A DNA stretch of 64,000 nt from Roseovarius albus (lineage in GTDB: Bacteria; Pseudomonadota; Alphaproteobacteria; Rhodobacterales; Rhodobacteraceae), in the NCBI RefSeq assembly GCF_900172335.1, contig NZ_FWFX01000012.1, forward strand, positions 62,001 to 126,000. Direction: 5' to 3'. The notes beneath the pieces were generated by a model. The model ran no database searches. It was not told the origin of the DNA and saw nothing but the letters and a program-made list of their open reading frames with translations. The position numbers and the translations under genes are program-made. Below are positions 50,508 to 59,541 of this stretch, piece after piece (the first letter of the stretch is position 1; each line of letters begins with the position of its first letter).

Positions 50508-51185
50508 CTAAATTGCCGATGACAATTTTTCTGGTGAGCAAATCTCGATTCTCTTCCGCCCTGTTTTCAGCGCCCCTTTTTGTTTGAGGCGCGTTAATGT
50601 ACGGCTGACCATTTCTCGGTTGGCACCGATTGACGCGGCAATTTCGCCATGCGTCGGCGCATCTTTGATAATACCACCGGCCTTGAGCAAGTTTTGCTCC
50701 ATTGCCAGGCGAATAAGATAGGAGGCCACGCGTTGCTCGACGCTGTACGTCGTGAGCTCAAGGTTGCGCTCTGTCAAAGATCTGACCTTTGCCACAAGAT
50801 CATAAGCGATGCGATTGCGGACAAGCGGGACCTTATCAAACAGTTCTAGAAAATCGTTTTGAGGAATTGAAACGATGCGCGTCTCTTTCATGGCTGTGAT
50901 TGCAAGGGATCTATTGCCGCCGTCAAGCGCTGCCAGTTCACCAAAGTATGCACCGATAAGGAAACGGTTGAAAATAACTTCACGCCCTTCTTCGGTCCAA
51001 TATACGGCTAGTAGGGTGCCAGATAACAGAAAGTACACATCCCGCGATGTGTCATACTGGCTGAACAGGATTTCCCAAGGCTTCAGGGTTTGTTCACGAT
51101 GAGTCAGATTGACGACAGATAAATCCTCGGGCGTCAGCCCCTCAAAGAGAGGTAAATTCAGTTGGAGGAGCTTGTCAGCCGTCAT
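50508..51185 (-). CDS. Crp/Fnr family transcriptional regulator, coupled to a cyclase gene
   Basis: The ATG at 51185 overlaps the cyclase gene's stop (ATGA). The 225-aa protein has a cyclic-nucleotide-binding domain with the cassette FGELAALDGGNRSLAI, where GEL and RS match cAMP-contacting residues of E. coli CRP, and no Cys cluster for an Fe-S centre. The helix-turn-helix THGEIAASIGANREMVSRTL keeps the R-E-x-x-x-R pattern that reads TGTGA half-sites. It is the last gene of an operon with the FAD/ADC fusion and the cyclase. cAMP binding is inferred by homology. Confidence 0.9.
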   Translation of the reverse strand: MTADKLLQLNLPLFEGLTPEDLSVVNLTHREQTLKPWEILFSQYDTSRDVYFLLSGTLLAVYWTEEGREVIFNRFLIGAYFGELAALDGGNRSLAITAMKETRIVSIPQNDFLELFDKVPLVRNRIAYDLVAKVRSLTERNLELTTYSVEQRVASYLIRLAMEQNLLKAGGIIKDAPTHGEIAASIGANREMVSRTLTRLKQKGALKTGRKRIEICSPEKLSSAI

Positions 51186-54151
51186 AGTGCGCACAACATT
51201 GAACGGGCGGTTTCCAGTTCAGGAAGCTGTGCTGTTTCGGGAAACTTTTTCAAGACAGATTGCAAATCACTGACAACGTCATCGCCCAGTGCAGCCCGAT
51301 CCAAATGCGAACGCAATGCCCAGATAGCGGCACCCTGCCGGTCAGCTGTGTGAACAGCCAACTTCAGCGACACGTCAGCCTCGGCCCATTGTCCATGGGC
51401 CCGGCAAATTGCAGCATGCGCGCGCAAAATGTCCGCATACCAATACTGGACATTGCTGTCTCGAGCGGTTGCAACGGCGCGGAATGAGATCCGGTAAGCG
51501 TCCTCAACCCGGCCGACCTGAACCAAGCGACGGGCGTAGACCGAGGCAAAATAGGGCTCTCCTGCATTGGCACCGATCAGGCGGTGGGTTTCGATCACCT
51601 GCGCGAACTCTTCTAGGCCTTGAGGCGTCTGGGCTAGGCCAGGGTCCATGACAAACTGCCAAGCCCTTCCTGTCATCTGCCAGAAGGCTGCGGATTGGGA
51701 GGTGGCAATCTCCATACCTTTGCCAAGCCGCTCGAGAGCGTTTTCTTTCTGACCCGCGTAATAAAGCGGTACGGCGCCCCAGATCAGCGCATAGGGCCGC
51801 ATTACTGGGATATTGAGAGCATCCTGATGGGCATCGGTTTCTTTCACCAAATCATCCACACGATCAAGTTGCCCCACCATCACCCGCGCCGGGGCCTCGA
51901 ACATCTGTGCGGCAGCAAAGATATCCATGCCATAACTCGCAATCATCGTTGCGTGGTTTTCAATGCGATATAGATCCCGGATTTCCCTCGTGCGCTTGAA
52001 CTGATCAAAGAAGTCCGCATGATAAAAGCTGTTGCAGTTCCGAACGGCGAGAGATGCGAGATGCACCGGTGCGTGCTCCCCCTCGCAGGGCACTGTCGCC
52101 GCAATATGGCCCAATAGTTCTTGAAAACGGTCCGCCCTGAGTTTGTCAGCTGCCAGAATCGCGTGGGAAAAACTACCGAACAGCGCCGGAGCACTGCCCG
52201 CACCCGGAATGCGTTGAGAGCTTGCAATACGTAAAACCGCGTCAAAAGCCTCGCGGACTGGTTCTGCCGTGAAACCTTGTACTTGCATCAAAACAGAACC
52301 CAGCGCATTTTGCCCGGCAATTGCCAGGCTGGAGATATCATCCGCTGATCCTGTCGCCTTTTCACAGAGGTCGATCGCTGTGCGTGCATGGCTTTCCGCA
52401 TCCGAAAATGCCCCTTGCATCAAGGCAAGATGATTAGCCTGCAGATAGTTCCCGATGGCCGCAATATATTGTCGAGCGCGGGTCTGGTGCTCGGCCAGCA
52501 AGGCGGGGTTGCTGGCCCAAAGTAAAGTGTGATGCGATTGCAGAACATCGGCGATGCCAGCGTGCAACTCTTCGCGCGTTTTTCGCAACAAAGAGTTATA
52601 CGCCGCCTGCTGAAGCAAATTGTGAGCGAACGCCCATTCCTGATCAGAGCGTTTTTGCAACACTCCGGCCTTGGTTCCCTTGTCCAACGCCTGATCCAAT
52701 TGGGTTTGATCCGGGATAAGAGCTGCCAAAAGATCATATCGAAACACCTGCCCGATCGCAGAAGCGCGTTGTAAGGTTATTTTAGCATCGCCAGTGGCAT
52801 CGATCCTTTCCGCCAGCAGATCCATAAGAGTCGCGGGGATTTCGGTTTTATTCTCTGAAAATCGACGGCAAAGATGATCCAGAAACAGCGGTACACCACC
52901 GGCCCGCTCGACCAGCTCTTGTTGAAACTTGGTGTCGATCTTGCCTTTGCTCAGCTTGTCAAGCATCTGCAAGGCATCGCTTTTCTTCAACTGGCCCAGG
53001 TGGATCGTTTGCGGGGCCGGTTGGGACAGATAGGTCCGAAGTTTCGGGTCATCACGGCTTGTCATCAAAATCTTGATGCCGCTTTTGTGCGGAGCGTTCA
53101 GGATGTGTTGGAGCACACCAAAGCTTGCCGCATCATACCAGTGTAAATCCTCGAACAGAATCAAATCTGTTGCAGGATCATGAGACAATGCGTGCCACAG
53201 ACTGGCTTCGATCTGGCCTTTCAGTGCGGCACCTGGCAATTCAGTAAGAAGTTTTTGTCCTTCGGGAACACCCATGATCAAGGCCAGACAGAGATGCTCG
53301 TTTTCTGCAAGCTTAGGAAAGGCCAGAGTGATCGCTTCAAAATCAATCTGGTCTAAAAGCAGATGACTAATCCAGTCTTTGAAAGGCTGATAACTGGAAT
53401 TGGACTGATTTGCATCGGCTTGACAGATGATCGGAGCCGCCATTTGATTTGCAAAGTGCATCGTAAGAGCGGTTTTTCCCATCCCCGCCTCTCCGGCAAT
53501 CAGCATCGGTTGATGGCTAGCGTTGATGGCAGAACGTTCGGCCTGTCGACCCACCAGAATGTCGTCGATCGGGATAACAGGTGCCGAGGTTCCTTTGCTC
53601 GCCTGATACAGGGTTTGCTTGTTGGCGATACCCTTTAGTTCTTGATCGGGGTGCGCCGAAAACGAAAATTTACCACGCAAAAGGTTTCGGGTCTGCTCCG
53701 CGATCATTACCGTGCCGGGTGCGGCCTTGGTTTGGACGCGTTGCGCCAATGTGGTGACCATGCCAGTCAAACGAGGCCAGGCTTCTTTGTCCAACGCGGT
53801 CCGGATTGCGACCTCGCCCGTCGCAACCCCAGCGCGCAATTGCATTTGCATGCCGCTGTTCGAGTTCAAATTGAACTCTTCCACAACACAAAGCGCGGCA
53901 TTCACCGCCTTTGTTGCCGCCAGCTCGTCAGAATGGGAGAGGCCAAACACCGCGACAACTCCGTCACCAAGGTATTCTGTTACCTCTCCCTGATTATCTT
54001 CAACGATGGCACGGGCGTTTCTGTAGTAACCTTCAAGCCAACTTTGCAAGTCTTCAGGATCGGCGACACTGGCGGTCTCGCTGAAGTTTACAATATCAAT
54101 GAACGCGACAGTAACCTGTTTACGTTCGCCTGTGACTGACGGCTGTGCCAT
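51182..54151 (-). CDS. class III cyclase - AAA ATPase - TPR signalling protein
   Basis: The 989-aa protein starts with a class III cyclase domain (VTVAFIDIVNFSETAS with Asp19; EYLGDGVVAVFG with Asp63), followed by an AAA/STAND ATPase with Walker A GEAGMGKTAL (residues 220-228) and Walker B LILFEDLHW, and a long helical C-terminal region of TPR-like repeats. Proteins of this type are thought to sense a signal through the repeats and make cAMP. It begins 17 nt after the FAD/ADC gene and overlaps the crp-like gene, placing source and receptor of the nucleotide in one transcript. Confidence 0.93.
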   Translation of the reverse strand: MAQPSVTGERKQVTVAFIDIVNFSETASVADPEDLQSWLEGYYRNARAIVEDNQGEVTEYLGDGVVAVFGLSHSDELAATKAVNAALCVVEEFNLNSNSGMQMQLRAGVATGEVAIRTALDKEAWPRLTGMVTTLAQRVQTKAAPGTVMIAEQTRNLLRGKFSFSAHPDQELKGIANKQTLYQASKGTSAPVIPIDDILVGRQAERSAINASHQPMLIAGEAGMGKTALTMHFANQMAAPIICQADANQSNSSYQPFKDWISHLLLDQIDFEAITLAFPKLAENEHLCLALIMGVPEGQKLLTELPGAALKGQIEASLWHALSHDPATDLILFEDLHWYDAASFGVLQHILNAPHKSGIKILMTSRDDPKLRTYLSQPAPQTIHLGQLKKSDALQMLDKLSKGKIDTKFQQELVERAGGVPLFLDHLCRRFSENKTEIPATLMDLLAERIDATGDAKITLQRASAIGQVFRYDLLAALIPDQTQLDQALDKGTKAGVLQKRSDQEWAFAHNLLQQAAYNSLLRKTREELHAGIADVLQSHHTLLWASNPALLAEHQTRARQYIAAIGNYLQANHLALMQGAFSDAESHARTAIDLCEKATGSADDISSLAIAGQNALGSVLMQVQGFTAEPVREAFDAVLRIASSQRIPGAGSAPALFGSFSHAILAADKLRADRFQELLGHIAATVPCEGEHAPVHLASLAVRNCNSFYHADFFDQFKRTREIRDLYRIENHATMIASYGMDIFAAAQMFEAPARVMVGQLDRVDDLVKETDAHQDALNIPVMRPYALIWGAVPLYYAGQKENALERLGKGMEIATSQSAAFWQMTGRAWQFVMDPGLAQTPQGLEEFAQVIETHRLIGANAGEPYFASVYARRLVQVGRVEDAYRISFRAVATARDSNVQYWYADILRAHAAICRAHGQWAEADVSLKLAVHTADRQGAAIWALRSHLDRAALGDDVVSDLQSVLKKFPETAQLPELETARSMLCAL

Positions 54152-54168
54152 TCACCTTCCCCAACACA

Positions 54169-57132
54169 TTAGTGAGGTATATTTCCCCTTAGCCTTTGTA
54201 TATTTGACAAACGCCTGCTGTCCAAGGGGTTTGAGAGGGTCCAACTGGTCCAAATCCGGAATGCACCAGGAAGTTTATTGCTCTCATCCCTTTCTGTCTG
54301 ACCTGCATCCAATGGTCTTGCGTACATAGTCCCCGCAGGAATATCCGCGAAGGACGCGTTTGCCACGTCGATCTCTGCCGAGACCCCCGCGACGTAAGCC
54401 GAGCTGAGATTGAAATCGAAGGACGAGAACTGCCATTTGGAGAACTTACCTTCGGTCACGACAATCTGCTCTGAAATTGACTGGACCAGGCCGCAATGAG
54501 GCGATTCAACGAGAGGTCGAGCAAAATCTTTTTGCTGATAGCGACCCGACCAGATGGGCGCTCCATCAGGCGTAGCAACCTCGTATCTGTCATGCCCCAT
54601 CTGCAATTTGCCCATGCGCTTGTTGTAACCATACATCCATACACCGGCCCATTTGGCCCAGGAATTGGTCAAATAAAGATTCGGCAGATAGCTAAAGACC
54701 CCCTCATAGCCTTCGACCTGTACAAAATTTATGGCGATGATGGCCTCCAGATAGTTCCGATAGCCCATGAACCGAGGCAAGGCTGACAGGCGAACGCCGA
54801 TCTGCTGGTTGGCCAGCATCGCAATGGGGTGCCGCCCTTCGGGTGTCAGCGCTTGCGGATGAAGGGTCATCCCCTTGGGCAGAACAGCCTGCAGCGCTGC
54901 CGCATCGACATCGTGGAAGCTGAAAAAACCATCAATGGAGCCTGTCCCATAGAATGGGGTCAAAGGCCACGGTGCTGTCTGGGCATAGGGAATAGCCAGC
55001 TTGGCGTCATCGGTCGGCCCAGCGTCATTCCCCAGATCGCCTTCGCCGACCACTTCAATGTCTGCGCCGGTCAGACCGCGAGCACACACCAACCCCGAGA
55101 TGGTGGCAGCTTCGACACAGCCCGCGTTAATACCGCAGCGAGTCCAGTCACCAGCCAAATAGAGGTTTTCGAACCCTGAACCATCCGGTGGCAGGCGATA
55201 CTGCACACTACCCGGCACAGACAGAACGTAGCGCTCTGATCCATAGAAATTTTCGCGAAAGTATTGCCCCTCGTATTTTTCTTTGGGGGTCGTGGCGTTG
55301 GTGGCATGCAGGATCGATGCGTCAAACTTGCCTCGTTTCAGCGCCCCCGGCCACATGCGGGTCAGTTCTGTATCAGCCCAGGCGCGCACCCGCTCCTGGA
55401 TTGTGCCCTTGTCGACGCCTGCGTCGTGGCACGGGCTGCAGAAGTATGCAAGTGCGGTCGGGCCATCCTTGCCCCAGTCCTCGTGCGGCAGCAGATCAGA
55501 CATATCTGCCCATGTATCCAATGGTTCGGCGAAAGAGGTAATCACGGTCTTCAGATCGCTTTGATCACCCTTATTGTATTTTGCGACCAGATCTTCCCAC
55601 CCCAGTTCAGCCGGGGTTTTGGTGGTCCAGAATTGCGCGGCATGCGTGGCCACGGTTGGCACTTTATCGATCATCCTGCGCCAGCGGTTAGACGCCAGAG
55701 ACAGCTCTTGGGTCATATAGGGCAGTGATCCCATAGACGCCCCCAGAATGACCAAATCAAAGTCACGACCCTTTTCCAGACGATACGCCCGACCTTTGGG
55801 CACATCTTTTTCGCATTCAAAGTCAATTCCTGACTTTTCAAGCTTTGCCCCGTCTTTCAGCTGATCCCACAGCGGTTCTGAGGGCCAACACGGCAGGTTC
55901 TGCACGTCAACCAACGGATCATAATCACCAGCCAGCACCTCTGCCTGTTCGACCATATCGATGGCGGTGATGCTGTTTTGGTCAGGCCCAAGCGACAGGT
56001 TTGTCGCTGCGTTGAAGTATTTGAACTTCACTCCACGTTCTTTCAGAACCTGATAGTAGGGTCCAAAAATCGTATCACCCATCCCCGCCTGCATTTTGAA
56101 AAACAGCGAGCCCTTGTAGGTAAAAGCAAGTCGCAACAGACCCCGGATCGCGGTACCTGCACCAACACTGCGATGGTCAGTGACACCGCCCGGATAGCCG
56201 AACACATAGTCATAGCACCCGCGGAATACAGCAGAGTAAACCGCGTCATTGCTTGCGCCGTAATGCAGCAACCAGTCGCTAATTTCCCAGTTGTCAATTT
56301 CGTCAAATCCTTTGAGGAACAAACCGTTGTCGATCGTGCCCTTAAAGAACGCAAGCGACAGGCTGATCAAGTAGCCCATACGGCGGGACTCATCGCTTTG
56401 GCTGCTTGTGGCTCTTTGCAGTTGGTCATCGTGCCAGTTCTGGGCCTGCTGGGTCAGCGCCTTCAAATAAAGCGTTTCACTAGCCGTATGCGTGAAAGCA
56501 TTGATGTTCAGTGCCTTGGTGAAATTGTGCAAGTGATGCAATGGCGTGGGTGCCGACAAAGGCAGCTTCTTGGCCTTGAATTCCGGATGGAACCGGGTGT
56601 GAACATGATGCGTTGAATAGCCTTCAAACTCATTTTGAAGTAGTTTTATGATAGTCTCGATGGCCATCTGGAAATAGGCGAATGGGGTCGGCAACACGCC
56701 GCCTGAGCCCGGTTTGTCGTCGTTCGGTTCAAAATCAAATCGCCAGGGGCGTAACTGCTTGCTCCCATCAGGCTGCGGAATTTCGTCCGCCAGCAGGAAA
56801 TGGTTCAACCCGTGAAACGCCTTGTCCAAGGTGCCCAACGGTGCATCAGGACTGCGCAGCCCGGTTGTGTTCAAGGTTTCATAGCAATCGCGCATCAAAC
56901 GGAAACCATTTTCATAGAAACCCGCCCAGATATGCAGACCATGTTCTTCGATCCGCTGCCCCTCTTTGGCGTTGCGTCCACTGGCCCCTTTGCCACCCAG
57001 GCGCCATCCCAACTGGTAAAGCGTGATGTCATAGGACTTCTGCCAATCCGGCAGCTGAGTGATTGCATAAACCGCTGTTATGGCGCCAACGCCACCGCCA
57101 ATCACGGCTACCTTTTGGGGGTGAGAGGTCAT
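54169..57132 (-). CDS. FAD-dependent oxidoreductase fused to an acetoacetate-decarboxylase-like domain
   Basis: This 987-aa protein has a Rossmann FAD site near the N-terminus (VAVIGGGVGAITAVYAI) and a carotenoid-desaturase/amine-oxidase type motif IEEHGLHIWAGFYENGFRLMR, then LVILGASMGSLPYMT and a C-terminal FAD-contact region NLYLAGDWTRCGINAGCVEAA near residue 660. From about residue 727 a different domain (SIDGFFSFHDVDAAALQAVLP, YLEAIIAINF, VWMYGYNKRMGKLQ) resembles the acetoacetate decarboxylase family, with a Lys near 838 in the place of the Schiff-base Lys. No signal peptide. First gene of an operon with the cyclase and crp genes. Substrate unknown. Confidence 0.85.
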   Translation of the reverse strand: MTSHPQKVAVIGGGVGAITAVYAITQLPDWQKSYDITLYQLGWRLGGKGASGRNAKEGQRIEEHGLHIWAGFYENGFRLMRDCYETLNTTGLRSPDAPLGTLDKAFHGLNHFLLADEIPQPDGSKQLRPWRFDFEPNDDKPGSGGVLPTPFAYFQMAIETIIKLLQNEFEGYSTHHVHTRFHPEFKAKKLPLSAPTPLHHLHNFTKALNINAFTHTASETLYLKALTQQAQNWHDDQLQRATSSQSDESRRMGYLISLSLAFFKGTIDNGLFLKGFDEIDNWEISDWLLHYGASNDAVYSAVFRGCYDYVFGYPGGVTDHRSVGAGTAIRGLLRLAFTYKGSLFFKMQAGMGDTIFGPYYQVLKERGVKFKYFNAATNLSLGPDQNSITAIDMVEQAEVLAGDYDPLVDVQNLPCWPSEPLWDQLKDGAKLEKSGIDFECEKDVPKGRAYRLEKGRDFDLVILGASMGSLPYMTQELSLASNRWRRMIDKVPTVATHAAQFWTTKTPAELGWEDLVAKYNKGDQSDLKTVITSFAEPLDTWADMSDLLPHEDWGKDGPTALAYFCSPCHDAGVDKGTIQERVRAWADTELTRMWPGALKRGKFDASILHATNATTPKEKYEGQYFRENFYGSERYVLSVPGSVQYRLPPDGSGFENLYLAGDWTRCGINAGCVEAATISGLVCARGLTGADIEVVGEGDLGNDAGPTDDAKLAIPYAQTAPWPLTPFYGTGSIDGFFSFHDVDAAALQAVLPKGMTLHPQALTPEGRHPIAMLANQQIGVRLSALPRFMGYRNYLEAIIAINFVQVEGYEGVFSYLPNLYLTNSWAKWAGVWMYGYNKRMGKLQMGHDRYEVATPDGAPIWSGRYQQKDFARPLVESPHCGLVQSISEQIVVTEGKFSKWQFSSFDFNLSSAYVAGVSAEIDVANASFADIPAGTMYARPLDAGQTERDESNKLPGAFRIWTSWTLSNPLDSRRLSNIQRLRGNIPH

Positions 57133-57382
57133 GAATTTTCCTTGTTTTCTTTAAATTGAGCAAATTTTTCAGACTTTAATTGCGCCGCGAGGCGCAACGG
57201 ACGGGGTTCTAGTTCGCTAATCACCCAAAAAGGCGTTCTGCCTTGTGATTTGTTAGATTCGCGATCCACACGACAAGAAGAATCGTTAAAGTTGAACGTA
57301 AAACTGCTTCTCAGGCCCTTTGTTGGGCAAAAATATGGTCAAATTCTCCAAAACGTAAAATTTTATAAAAAGTTAACCATTC

Positions 57383-57398
57383 TGTGCGCCGCGACACA
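57383..57398. promoter_or_regulatory. candidate CRP-type site in the divergent promoter
   Basis: TGTGCGCCGCGACACA has TGTG and CACA separated by 8 bp, matching the 16-bp CRP frame TGTGA-N6-TCACA at 8 of 10 specified bases. It lies in the 353-bp gap 57133-57485, 88 bp before the tail-collar gene start and about 250 bp before the FAD/ADC gene start. The rest of the gap is AT-rich; no other gene is seen. The link to the Crp-like protein encoded nearby is inference. Confidence 0.45.
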
Positions 57399-57485
57399 GA
57401 ACTTTGTTCTGCCAGTGGTTAGACAAAGATCATCGTGAGTGTGTGTATCAAAGTGAATTCGTAAATTTCGTTGTCGGAGATGTGA

Positions 57486-57995
57486 ATGGAACCGTTCATC
57501 GCGCAGATCATGCTTTTTGCCGGGGGTTATGCACCTCAGGGGTGGGCATTCTGTGATGGACAAACCCTACCCATCTCCGGCAATGAAGATCTTTTTAGCT
57601 TGATCGGAACGACCTACGGCGGAGATGGGCGCACTACCTTTGCCCTGCCTGATCTTCGCGGACGTGTTCCGGTGCACGCGGGTCAAGGGCCCGGTTTGAC
57701 CCGGCGTACATTGGGTCAGAAATTTGGTGACGAATCTGTGGTTACCGATGGGATCGCATCAATGCCCATGATCGAAGAAGAACGCATCGCCAACGTCGCA
57801 TCAGGCCATTCGAATGTGGTTAAGGGAGTATTTGGTTCGGCACAACGTTGCACCAGGTCACCCGCGACTGTCGTTGCCAGTGACCCTCCGGGGATGGAAG
57901 CACATTCGAGCCATCGTTCCCACGGCGATTCCCAACCAAGCCTTTGTGTTAACTATATTATTGCGTTGAAGGGCATTTACCCTCCAAGATCCTGA
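57486..57995 (+). CDS. phage tail-collar domain protein (MdpB-like)
   Basis: The 169-aa protein opens MEPFIAQIMLFAGGYAPQGWAFCDGQTLPIS and has the tail-collar repeat core NEDLFSLIGTTYGGDGRTTFALPDLRGRVPVH, ending VNYIIALKGIYPPRS. These microcystin-dependent protein (MdpB) type proteins occur outside phages in small clusters and are of unknown function. A GGAG ribosome site precedes the ATG. It is divergent from the FAD/ADC operon and converges on the DUF4915 gene, with a bidirectional terminator between. Confidence 0.88.
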   Translation: MEPFIAQIMLFAGGYAPQGWAFCDGQTLPISGNEDLFSLIGTTYGGDGRTTFALPDLRGRVPVHAGQGPGLTRRTLGQKFGDESVVTDGIASMPMIEEERIANVASGHSNVVKGVFGSAQRCTRSPATVVASDPPGMEAHSSHRSHGDSQPSLCVNYIIALKGIYPPRS

Positions 57996-58024
57996 TTTAG
58001 GCAGCAATGCCGGATGACGACAGA

Positions 58025-58054
58025 CGGCAGAGCATTCGTGCTCTGCCGGAATTT
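58025..58054. terminator. bidirectional terminator between tail-collar and DUF4915 genes
   Basis: CGGCAGAGCA (58025-58034) and TGCTCTGCCG (58039-58048) form a perfect 10-bp stem with a TTCG tetraloop, followed by GAATTTTTT. It can end both converging genes, although only the plus side has the T-run. Confidence 0.88.
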
Positions 58055-58116
58055 TTTGAGCAATGGGTTTCGCAATTAGATCACTGTGAATCCACACGCG
58101 TCAGACCAGCACTAAC

Positions 58117-59217
58117 TTATGTTATGACATAATCATCCAAGGTAATTACGCTAAGGACATCATTAGTCAGAAACCCATATGAGCGCGGGCAACCAATCCC
58201 AGAAAGGACTTCTACGTCGTAAAGCTCACCGATGATGCCGTCGATCCTGAACCATTGAACGCAGCTTCTGGTATTCAGGTCAATCACTTGAATGCCACAC
58301 CAGGGTTCGCTGTCAGCATCGCGAAGTCTTTGGTCGAGAGCCAAGCCTTCGAAGCGCTTGTACCTGGGCTTGGACAGGCCAACAAAGGCGTAGTGGCTGT
58401 GAAAACTCAGCCCGCGCACAAACCCCGGACAGAAAGTCAGAGGCGTGAAACGCTCAGTCAGATTCGCCTTTGAAAAGTCAATCCAGCCCAGCTCACCCGT
58501 ACCGGAGTTCAGCACCCAAAGCTTACCCTGATAAATACGCGGGGAATGCGGCATCGACAGACCTTCGCAAATCACCTCATTTGCCTCGACGTCAATCACC
58601 ACTCCTCCGTCTGCTCGTCTGTCGCGCCAACCATCGATGGTGTCAGATTTGCTTACTGCGGTGACATATTTTGGTAAACCATCCTGCATGGCCATACCAT
58701 TCAGGTGGCAACGGTCCTCAGCAACAATGGTTGAGATAAAATCGGGTTTCCAGTGGGGTTTGAAGGAATGAGTGTCGGAGACTTCGGCGATGCAGTTGTA
58801 GCGCGTATTCACAAACAAGATTTTGTCATCAATGGTGACGCCAACATCATGGGCATCAAGATATCCTGTCAGATGGCTAGTGCGCGGCACGAAGCAGTCC
58901 GTGAACTGATCATCCATCAGCTCACTAGGACGCAAGATGTTCTGCATCCGATAGATGTTCGCGAGCGTCGCCATGTACAAGGTTTTGTCTTTGTAATGCA
59001 GCCCCATCGCTTTTTGGAAATGTTGCTCGTTGACCATCAATCCGCCTTTGGGGTTTCGGCCAAGAAGATACAAACGACCAGACTGATACGAAGTTGCTGC
59101 GAGGGCAACATCCAGGCGTTTAAGAAGGTTGATGAACCCGGCGGAGACTGAATAGGTCACTGCTGGTCCGGTTGGTGTGGCCTTCGAACCGGATTGCATA
59201 TTTTTCGTATCGGTCAA
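58117..59217 (-). CDS. TIGR03032 / DUF4915 family protein
   Basis: The 366-aa protein has repeated beta-propeller-like blocks (SAGFINLLKRLDVALAATSYQSGRLYLLG, AMGLHYKDKTLYMAT, DAHDVGVTIDDKILFVNTRYNCIA, HLNGMAMQDGLPKYVTAVS, SPRIYQGKLWVLNSGTGELG). These match the TIGR03032/DUF4915 family as I know it. The family has no established function and is often found near surface or secretion genes. No signal peptide is seen. It is transcribed away from the autotransporter and converges on the tail-collar gene. Confidence 0.8.
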   Translation of the reverse strand: MTDTKNMQSGSKATPTGPAVTYSVSAGFINLLKRLDVALAATSYQSGRLYLLGRNPKGGLMVNEQHFQKAMGLHYKDKTLYMATLANIYRMQNILRPSELMDDQFTDCFVPRTSHLTGYLDAHDVGVTIDDKILFVNTRYNCIAEVSDTHSFKPHWKPDFISTIVAEDRCHLNGMAMQDGLPKYVTAVSKSDTIDGWRDRRADGGVVIDVEANEVICEGLSMPHSPRIYQGKLWVLNSGTGELGWIDFSKANLTERFTPLTFCPGFVRGLSFHSHYAFVGLSKPRYKRFEGLALDQRLRDADSEPWCGIQVIDLNTRSCVQWFRIDGIIGELYDVEVLSGIGCPRSYGFLTNDVLSVITLDDYVIT

Positions 59218-59541
59218 AGACGGACTTTCACTTCAGTTTTGCAAACCATAGATTTTCAATCGGCCCGTCTGCAAGCAACATTTCGAGGCGCGCCAAATTG
59301 GATGTTTAGTCAAACGCACGTCACCTCCCTTAATCGTCATTCACGATACGTCTATGGCGCGCATCCTTTTGGATATTTCACGTAGACTGAGTGTTGCAAA
59401 AATGCATGCACCCACTGCGGCAAACATACAAAAGTTAAAATGTGATTACCAAAGACCCACAATTGCCATTTTAATACGCTGAAAAAGCGAAAAAGCGCGC
59501 AGAAAAACATGCAGTAGCGTGAATTCCAGTTTGGGGACCCA
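59218..59541. other. divergent intergenic region, no gene recognised
   Basis: This 324-bp AT-rich gap lies between the starts of the DUF4915 gene and the autotransporter gene and so must hold both promoters. I see no tRNA, repeat array or terminator in it. A plus-strand frame around 59194-59385 has no ribosome site and a random composition. Confidence 0.5.

Noticed and set aside
57486..57995. Tail-collar gene as evidence of a second prophage
   Set aside because: No integrase, att repeat, terminase or other tail genes surround it; MdpB-like proteins of this type occur alone in chromosomes.
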